DNA of 11,518 bases, taken from an uncultured Fretibacterium sp. Its GTDB lineage: Bacteria; Synergistota; Synergistia; Synergistales; Aminobacteriaceae. The stretch lies in assembly GCF_938040765.1 (NCBI RefSeq), contig NZ_CALIAA010000123.1, positions 1-11,518 of the forward strand, in the 5' to 3' direction. This document shows positions 6,391-11,518 of this stretch, piece after piece; positions within the stretch are counted from its first letter, which is position 1; every line of letters begins with the position of its first letter. The translations under genes were made by a program, and so were the position numbers. The notes under the pieces were generated by a model. That model was not told where the DNA came from, searched no databases, and saw only the letters and a list, made by a program, of their open reading frames with translations.

Positions 6391-6984
6391 CTATCGCTCG
6401 TTTTTCCCCTCCGTTTTCGGGCGGTCCTCCGTGATGCGGGCCACCCACAGAACGCCGCCGTCCTCCCCGACGACCTCGACAAGCTCTCCGGGAAGGAGCT
6501 TTTGCGGATCGCGGGTCCGCGCGGGCAGCTCCACGCGCCCGGCCCGGGTGTCGGCCATGACCTTGCCCTGTCCCCCGCCCGAGCCTGCGATGGCGATGTA
6601 GACGGATGCCCGGGAGCCGATCAGGTTGTTCAGCTTCAGGCTGCCGTCCTCCTGAAACCCGAGGAACGTCCTGATCAACAGGAGCGAGGCGAGGACGAAG
6701 ACCACGCCGGCCGCGATGCCGAAGGCCGAGGAGAGCCCCGGCGCGACGCCGGACAGGAGGCTCGCCAGGGTCACCCATCCGTAGCCGATGAAGAAGCCCA
6801 CGAAGTTGCGCAGGGAAAGGTAGCCGGAGAACCCCGACGCATGGTCGTGGATCTCTCCGTAGTCGAAGTCCGTGTCGGAAGAATCCGCGTCTCCGCCGTC
6901 CTCCCCCATGCCGAGGGTCTGCAGGAGAAAGATTGCGGAGGCGAGAGCCCCTATGGCCGCGTGCGTCCACTCCCAGGGCGTCAT
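6391..6984 (-). CDS. NfeD-like membrane protein, partner of the flotillin
   Basis: This 197-residue membrane protein has three predicted transmembrane segments (about 8-25, 60-78 and 86-107). An acidic loop, GEDGGDADSSDTDFDYGE, lies between the first two. The C-terminal soluble part (about 118-188) has the look of an NfeD OB-fold domain, with LIGSRASVYIAI, a GKV turn, and LPGELVEVVGEDGGVLWV. The arrangement matches the YuaF/YqiJ class, which is encoded beside flotillins and acts with them in membrane microdomains. It lacks the ClpP-like protease domain of long NfeD proteins. Its ATG overlaps the flotillin stop (ATGA) with no good Shine-Dalgarno, which suggests translational coupling and a fixed ratio between the two proteins. 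The exact role is not known. Confidence 0.82.
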   Translation of the reverse strand: MTPWEWTHAAIGALASAIFLLQTLGMGEDGGDADSSDTDFDYGEIHDHASGFSGYLSLRNFVGFFIGYGWVTLASLLSGVAPGLSSAFGIAAGVVFVLASLLLIRTFLGFQEDGSLKLNNLIGSRASVYIAIAGSGGGQGKVMADTRAGRVELPARTRDPQKLLPGELVEVVGEDGGVLWVARITEDRPKTEGKNER

Positions 6985-8561
6985 TGGGCTTTATCCGCGC
7001 TCCCGGGGGCCGGTCGGTGGGGAGGCTTCTCTTCCTCCCTGCGTCCCAGAAGCCCGGGGCCGATGACGCCGGTCATCTTGAGCAGGTCCTGCAGCGGAGG
7101 CAGGCTGGTCGCGTAGTCGCGGACGAGGCCGGAGATGGAGTTTCCGCCCCCCGCGCCCCCGTCCCAGACGGTGACCTTGTCGATCTTGAAGTTCGAGATG
7201 GCCTTTGCCTGAATTTCCATCATCGCGGGGACGCGATCCGCCATCATCAGCAGGAATGCGGCGTTCGCGTCGCCGCCGGAGGCCTCCACCAGCTTCCGGA
7301 TACCCTCGGCGTTCGCCTCGAAGATGGCCCTCATTCCCTCCGCGCGGCCCAGCATCTCGTTCTTGATGCGCTCTCCCTCGCCGAGTCCCTCACGCCGCTG
7401 CTGTTCCATCAGGGCCTCCGCCGCAATGATCCGCTGCTGTTTCTCCGCCTCGGCGGCCGGGATCGTATTGGCCAGCTGAGCGGCCTTGTCGCGCTCCTTT
7501 CGGGCGACCTCCGCCTCGAGCTCGGCCTCGTAGGCGATGCGCCGGGCCTCCGCCTGCGTCGTCTTCTCCGCCACGGTCCCGCGCTTGTCCGCCTCGGCGA
7601 CCTTCTCGCGCAGCTCCGCCTCGGACTGGGCCTTGACCTGCCTGGCGATGTTCTCGCCCTTTACCGCCTCCGCCTCCGCGGAGGCCACGCCGATGCGCTG
7701 TTCCTTCTCGGCCTCGGCCACGCCGATCCTTTGTTCCTTGTCGGCGGAGGCGACGCCGACGATCGCCCGCGAGTTTGCCTCGGCGACGCCGATACGCTGT
7801 TCCTTCTCGGCCTCGGCCACGCCGATGGACTGCTCCTTTTCGGCCTTGGCGACGCCGATGCGCTGCTCCTTGCCCGCAAGGCTGATGGCGATGTTCTTCT
7901 CCTTCTCGGCCTCGGCCACGCCGGTCTGTCCCTTCTTCTCCTGCTCAGCGACGTCGATGCGGGCCTGGTTGATGGCCTCGGACGCGGCCTTCTGTCCCAG
8001 GGCCTTGATGTAGCCCGATTCGTCGTCGATGTCCTTGATGTTGACGTTGATGACCCGCAGGCCGACCTTCGCGAGCTCGACCTCAACGGACTCCATGACG
8101 GCGGACTGGAATTTCTCCCGGTCCTTGTTGATCTCCTCGATGTTCATGGTGGCGATGGTGGCGCGGAACTGACCGAAGATGATGTCCTCGGCCACCTTGC
8201 GGACATCCGAAAGGTTGAGGCCCAGCAAACGTTCGGCGGCGTTTTTCATGATCACGGGCTCCGTGCTGATGCCCACCGTGAAGGTCGAGGGGGCCGCAAT
8301 GCGGATGTTCTCCCTCGAAAGCGCGCCCTGAAGCGGAATCTCGATGGAGATCGGGGTCAGGTCGAGATAGGCGTAGTCCTGGAAGAGGGGCCAGACGAAG
8401 GCGGCGCCGCCGTGGATGCACCGGGCCGAGCCCTCTCCCGTCTTTCCGTAGATGACGAGAATCCTGTCCGAGGGGCAGCGCCGGTAACGCCTGAGCATGG
8501 CGAAGAAGGTCAGAAACAGGAACGCAGTCAGCAGAACGATGAAAACGAGCACTACGGGCAT
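6981..8561 (-). CDS. Flotillin-like SPFH-domain protein (YuaG/FloT/YqiK type)
   Basis: This 526-residue membrane scaffold protein has an N-terminal hydrophobic anchor (about 2-22), an SPFH/PHB domain (about 24-195), a very long Ala/Glu-rich coiled coil (about 195-405) and a flotillin C-terminal region (about 405-510). The last includes GGGNSISGLVRDYATSLPPL, typical of YuaG/FloT. Flotillins oligomerise at the inner membrane and organise microdomains. The coiled coil contains eight tandem 11-residue repeats (209-296), described separately. The start ATG 8561 has AAAGGAG with 8 nt spacing, and translation from it begins directly with the anchor; upstream in-frame starts would run into the ROK gene region. 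It overlaps the NfeD-like gene by 4 nt. The tail (507-526) is charged and Pro-rich. Family assignment is firm; the cellular role is inferred. Confidence 0.9.
   Translation of the reverse strand: MPVVLVFIVLLTAFLFLTFFAMLRRYRRCPSDRILVIYGKTGEGSARCIHGGAAFVWPLFQDYAYLDLTPISIEIPLQGALSRENIRIAAPSTFTVGISTEPVIMKNAAERLLGLNLSDVRKVAEDIIFGQFRATIATMNIEEINKDREKFQSAVMESVEVELAKVGLRVINVNIKDIDDESGYIKALGQKAASEAINQARIDVAEQEKKGQTGVAEAEKEKNIAISLAGKEQRIGVAKAEKEQSIGVAEAEKEQRIGVAEANSRAIVGVASADKEQRIGVAEAEKEQRIGVASAEAEAVKGENIARQVKAQSEAELREKVAEADKRGTVAEKTTQAEARRIAYEAELEAEVARKERDKAAQLANTIPAAEAEKQQRIIAAEALMEQQRREGLGEGERIKNEMLGRAEGMRAIFEANAEGIRKLVEASGGDANAAFLLMMADRVPAMMEIQAKAISNFKIDKVTVWDGGAGGGNSISGLVRDYATSLPPLQDLLKMTGVIGPGLLGRREEEKPPHRPAPGSADKAQ
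7674..7937 (-). repeat. Eight tandem 33-bp repeats encoding a hendecad coiled coil
   Basis: Flotillin residues 209-296 split into eight units of exactly 11 residues: KKGQTGVAEAE, KEKNIAISLAG, KEQRIGVAKAE, KEQSIGVAEAE, KEQRIGVAEAN, SRAIVGVASAD, KEQRIGVAEAE and KEQRIGVASAE. The consensus is KEQRIGVAEAE. The DNA is therefore eight 33-bp units (264 bp), several nearly identical. An 11-residue period suits a right-handed or straight coiled coil rather than the heptad form. The outer units and unit six have diverged; the others look recently duplicated or homogenised. Confidence 0.85.
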
Positions 8562-8605
8562 TTCGACCACTCCTTTTACGAGAAATTTCGAGCTCGGGTT
8601 CGGGG

Positions 8606-8630
8606 AAAAACGGATCGAATCCGCTTCGAT
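8606..8630 (-). terminator. Terminator after the ROK kinase gene
   Basis: On the - strand CGGAT-TCG-ATCCG is followed at once by TTTTT (plus 8623-8611, then 8610-8606). An alternative stem, ATCGAA/TTCGAT (plus 8630-8625 with 8619-8614), overlaps it. It lies 30-54 nt after the ROK stop and separates the cyclase-kinase unit from the flotillin unit. In the rest of this 98-nt gap I see the flotillin ribosome binding site but no clear promoter. Confidence 0.55.
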
Positions 8631-8659
8631 ATGCCTCAGGACAGACGGTTTGCGCTTCC

Positions 8660-9619
8660 TCAGACGGTGCTCTGCATCGCGGCCATTGCCGCGCCGACCA
8701 GGCCCGCTCGGTAGCCCAGGGTACATTGGGTCAGCCGGGTGAAGCGTTCTCCTCGGCCGCCGTAGACCTCGGCGTAGACCTTTTGGCGCAGGGGGGCCAG
8801 CAGCCGGTCGCCCTGTCTTCCCACGCCTCCGCCGATGCCGACGACCTCGGGCTGGAGGCCGTTGACGATGTTCGTCACGCCGCAGGCGAGATAGTCCACG
8901 TACTCGTCCACCACGCGGAGCGCCGCGGCGTCGCCCCGCTCCGCCGCGGCGAAGGCGGTGTGTCCTCCGACCCGGCCCTCCCTCTCGGCCAGAGCGTTCA
9001 TGAGGCTCTCGGGATGCGCGGCCATGGCCTCGCGCGTCATGTCGATCAGCCCCGTCGCCGAGGCGTAGGCCTCGAGGCAGCCGCGGCGTCCGCAGGTGCA
9101 GGGCCGCCCGCCCTTCACGATCACCATGTGCCCGAACTCGCAGGCCGACGCATTCCATCCCGTCCAGATGCGCCCCTCGACGACGAATCCGGACCCCACG
9201 CCGGTGCCCAGGGTCAGGATCATGGCGCTCGACGCGCCCCTGGCGCTGCCGGCGCAGACCTCCCCGAGGGCGGCGGCGTTGGCGTCGTTCTCCACGCGGA
9301 CGGGGAGCCTCCATGCCTCGGACAGCAGTTTCCCTAAAGGGAAGTTCCTCCAGCCGAGGTTGTTGTTGTAGACGACGGTCCCGGAGGAGGATTCCACCGT
9401 GCCGGGGCATCCCACCCCCGCGGCAAAGATCTCCCTGCGGAGAACCCCCGCGGCGGAGACGGCCCGGTCGGCCGCCGACAGGATGTCGCCGATGACGGCC
9501 TCCTGAGGGCGGTTGGCCCCCGTCGGTGTCTCCGCCTCCCCGACGATGTTCCCCGTCCCGTCGGTTACGCCGACATTGATGTTGGTCCCGCCGATATCCA
9601 CTCCGATGTAGAACGCCAT
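8660..9619 (-). CDS. ROK-family sugar kinase (glucokinase-like)
   Basis: This cytoplasmic kinase phosphorylates a hexose, most likely glucose, at the 6-position with ATP. It has 319 residues, typical for ROK glucokinases. The phosphate-binding motif DIGGTN is at 8-13 and the catalytic Asp112 is in ENDANAAALGE. LGTGVGSG is at 137-144, and the ROK zinc site is His164 plus CTCGRRGC (C174, C176, C181) with Glu183. GIGGGV lies near the C-terminus. There is no N-terminal helix-turn-helix, so it is an enzyme rather than a NagC/Mlc-type repressor. ATG 9619 has GGGGAGG 7 nt upstream. The gene starts 17 nt after the stop of the diguanylate cyclase gene, so the two are probably one operon. N-acetylmannosamine, allose or fructose kinase activity cannot be excluded. 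Confidence 0.9.
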   Translation of the reverse strand: MAFYIGVDIGGTNINVGVTDGTGNIVGEAETPTGANRPQEAVIGDILSAADRAVSAAGVLRREIFAAGVGCPGTVESSSGTVVYNNNLGWRNFPLGKLLSEAWRLPVRVENDANAAALGEVCAGSARGASSAMILTLGTGVGSGFVVEGRIWTGWNASACEFGHMVIVKGGRPCTCGRRGCLEAYASATGLIDMTREAMAAHPESLMNALAEREGRVGGHTAFAAAERGDAAALRVVDEYVDYLACGVTNIVNGLQPEVVGIGGGVGRQGDRLLAPLRQKVYAEVYGGRGERFTRLTQCTLGYRAGLVGAAMAAMQSTV

Positions 9620-9636
9620 GTCCGCGCCTCCCCGCG

Positions 9637-11478
9637 CTATCGTTCCGGCCCTTCCTCCGGGGCGTGGGTATGGATGGAGCCATCGTCCGCCGAGGGGGGC
9701 AGCGAGGGTTTCCGGGGGGCATGGAAGGGGTGGGGCGCTTCCGCTTCCGCGCGGTTTCGCCCATTGTTTTTCGCCTGATAGAGGGCCTCGTCGGCGCGCC
9801 GGATCAGGCAATCCGGCGTCTCCCCGGGGCGGAACAGGGAAACTCCCAGCGAGACCGTCAGGGTCCTGTCCCCGCCGAGAGAGAAGGAGCGGGCCTCGCA
9901 GCTCCTGCGGATCCGTTCCGCGACGATGTTTGCGATGAACAGGTCCGCCCCGGCCAGAACGATGCTGAACTCCTCCCCCCCGTAGCGTGCGGCGACGTCC
10001 TGTTCCCTCAGGGAGTCCCGGATGACCCGGGCCACGAACGCAAGTGCCCGGTCCCCCTCCTGGTGCCCCCACGTGTCGTTGAATTCTTTGAAATGGTCGA
10101 TGTCGAGCATGATGAAGGAAAGGCTTTTCCCCGTCCTTTCGGCATGCCTGACGCTGTCGTTGAGGATCTGCTCCAGGTAGGAGCGGTTGTACAGCCCCGT
10201 CAGTCCGTCCCGTTGGCTGAGCTCGCGATAGTGGGCGCTCTGTGCCTGCAGGCGGTTGTAGTTGTCGAATCGGGCTCGGCTCTCGAAGAGCTTCCGCAGG
10301 ATCGAGAAAAAAGGGGCGGCGATCAGCAGCGACATGTAGGGGATGTCCGGATAGGAGAGCTTGTCGAGGTAATAGGGGGTATAGTACGTGCCCAGAAACA
10401 TTATCCCTATGCCGAGGAAAAAAGTGATGTGGGACACCGCATAGAGAAGCAGGCTGCGCAGGGAGGTCCTCGTCCTGACCATATGGACGAACAGGAGCAC
10501 GGAGCCGGTGAGGCTCAGGAGAAAGGCGCACGTGGCGCCGATATAGACCCAGATAAAACGGCCGTTCATGGCCGCAGCCAGCACCCCGAGCGCCAGGGCG
10601 CACTGGTTGCGGAGGGCCGGCCTGTAGGCCTTCTGGATTCGGGGGGCCCCCTGAAGTTCGGAGAGTAGAAAACGGGCGCCCACGATGTTGGCCAATCCGA
10701 ATACCGACCAGGTGATGAATACGGAGAGCGAGGCCGGCAGATTCATGTAGGCGTGAAAATGTCCGTTGAAGGAGGCGGCGAGCAGGGTGGTGCTCAACTG
10801 GAGGATCGTGAAGGTGCGGTACTCCTTCTCTCCGGTCATCATGTAGAAGAGGAAGTACGTCACGACGAACGCGATCATGATTCCTACGAAGGCGAGCTGA
10901 GTGATCAGGGATTTGAAGAAGAAGCGAATGAAGGACATCGGCGCCAGCAGGCACAGCCTGGCGGCGACGGGGTAGTCGGAGCGCACGTTCAGGTAGGCGT
11001 AGCCGCCCTTGGCGGCCGCATTCAGGGATGCCAGCCAGAGAACCGGATAGCGGGTGTAGAGAAATTGGAGGACATTTCTCGAATCTTTGTCGTAGGAATA
11101 ATGTTCGTAGGTGGAGAGCGTCTTGGGGACGAAGCAGTCCACGTGCGTGATGTGGGGCGAGGTGATCATCAGGACCCCGCCCTCGTCGGGGCGCAGGGAC
11201 AGGCCCTCGATATCCCGCACCAGGTCCTCCATGGGGATACGGAACCAGCTCGAGCCGTTGAAGGAGTTCTGCGTGATGATGTCGCCCGATACCGATTCGA
11301 AGGGGATGTCCTTTCCGAGGTCCTTGAGGCTTGGCGAGTGGACGGACATTTTCTCGATCCCCTGCAAAAGCGGAAAAACGGCGTTGTCGAAGTCGGCGTC
11401 GGCTCTTTCGGAAAGGACGCTGCCCAGGATGATGAGGATGGGAACAAGAAAAAACTTCAGAACTCGGTTTCGACGCAT
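9637..11478 (-). CDS. 7TM sensor diguanylate cyclase (7TMR-DISM-like with GGDEF domain)
   Basis: This inner-membrane protein of 613 residues makes the second messenger c-di-GMP from two GTP. It begins with a signal peptide or anchor (about 7-22), with ADA-D as a possible cleavage site. A probable periplasmic sensor domain (about 28-180) includes SSWFRIPMEDL, as in 7TMR-DISM extracellular domains. About seven membrane segments follow (within 185-395), then a short coiled linker (about 398-422) and the GGDEF domain (about 423-575). The active site is intact: metal-binding Asp459 in LDIDHFKEFND and GGEEF at 500-504. The inhibitory site R-E-Q-D (491-494) lies five residues before GGEEF, so product feedback is expected. 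The Pro/His-rich tail (about 580-613) has no known role. ATG 11478 has GGAG 5 nt upstream. The ligand is unknown. The 40 bases beyond the start, up to the window edge, show no clear promoter. Confidence 0.9.
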   Translation of the reverse strand: MRRNRVLKFFLVPILIILGSVLSERADADFDNAVFPLLQGIEKMSVHSPSLKDLGKDIPFESVSGDIITQNSFNGSSWFRIPMEDLVRDIEGLSLRPDEGGVLMITSPHITHVDCFVPKTLSTYEHYSYDKDSRNVLQFLYTRYPVLWLASLNAAAKGGYAYLNVRSDYPVAARLCLLAPMSFIRFFFKSLITQLAFVGIMIAFVVTYFLFYMMTGEKEYRTFTILQLSTTLLAASFNGHFHAYMNLPASLSVFITWSVFGLANIVGARFLLSELQGAPRIQKAYRPALRNQCALALGVLAAAMNGRFIWVYIGATCAFLLSLTGSVLLFVHMVRTRTSLRSLLLYAVSHITFFLGIGIMFLGTYYTPYYLDKLSYPDIPYMSLLIAAPFFSILRKLFESRARFDNYNRLQAQSAHYRELSQRDGLTGLYNRSYLEQILNDSVRHAERTGKSLSFIMLDIDHFKEFNDTWGHQEGDRALAFVARVIRDSLREQDVAARYGGEEFSIVLAGADLFIANIVAERIRRSCEARSFSLGGDRTLTVSLGVSLFRPGETPDCLIRRADEALYQAKNNGRNRAEAEAPHPFHAPRKPSLPPSADDGSIHTHAPEEGPER

Positions 11479-11518
11479 AAACGCTCCAATCCTTTCGGGC
11501 CTAGATGGGTGTTGTCTC

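Noticed and set aside
7674..7937. The 33-bp repeats as a CRISPR array
   Set aside because: There are no spacers: the units are contiguous, in frame, and encode a coiled coil within a complete flotillin gene.
6933..8714. A 593-residue + strand frame with GLGHAD repeats
   Set aside because: The repeats are the reverse reading of the flotillin hendecad repeats; it is not an independent gene.
8660..10954. A long - strand frame that extends the ROK kinase upstream as a fusion
   Set aside because: The extension lies in another frame of the diguanylate cyclase gene, has shadow composition, and ATG 9619 has a good Shine-Dalgarno.

Overview
The window is GC-rich bacterial DNA packed with genes: three on the + strand (about 370-4140) and six on the - strand (about 11480-4160), meeting tail to tail near 4140-4164. 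The gene set is an electron-bifurcating transhydrogenase, an amino acid aminotransferase, a cytoplasmic-type asparaginase, a selenium pathway enzyme that looks like a selenoprotein itself, a flotillin/NfeD pair and a membrane-anchored diguanylate cyclase. This suits an anaerobic, amino-acid-fermenting, diderm bacterium. My best guess is Synergistota (Synergistetes), but this is an inference from gene content and protein style; no rRNA or other marker is present.

Left part, + strand: an AT-rich promoter region (1-140), a leader of about 230 nt, then nfnA-nfnB, which overlap by an ATGA. Together they encode the NADH-dependent ferredoxin:NADP+ oxidoreductase. A structured intergenic stretch (2764-2987) holds nested inverted repeats, a terminator-like hairpin and a candidate promoter. 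A class I PLP aminotransferase follows, ending in a terminator that spans its own stop codon.

Right part, - strand, in transcription order: a 7TM-type sensor with a C-terminal GGDEF domain, then a ROK-family sugar kinase 17 nt downstream, then a terminator. Next come a flotillin/SPFH protein and an overlapping NfeD-like membrane protein. Finally, asparaginase (ansA) overlaps selD by 11 nt.

The main discovery is in selD. The frame that looks like a SelD starting at TTG 5138 continues upstream through an in-frame TGA (5177-5175) into a perfect SelD N-terminus (LTEMSRTSG-TGA-AAKIGPADL). The TGA lies where family members have the catalytic Cys/Sec, three residues before the conserved Lys. Directly after it lies a strong stem-loop with a GG-containing apical loop at the right distance for a bacterial SECIS. 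The organism therefore very likely decodes UGA as selenocysteine, and SelD probably contains the amino acid it helps to make. A second feature of interest is the flotillin coiled coil, which contains eight tandem 11-residue repeats encoded by eight 33-bp DNA repeats.
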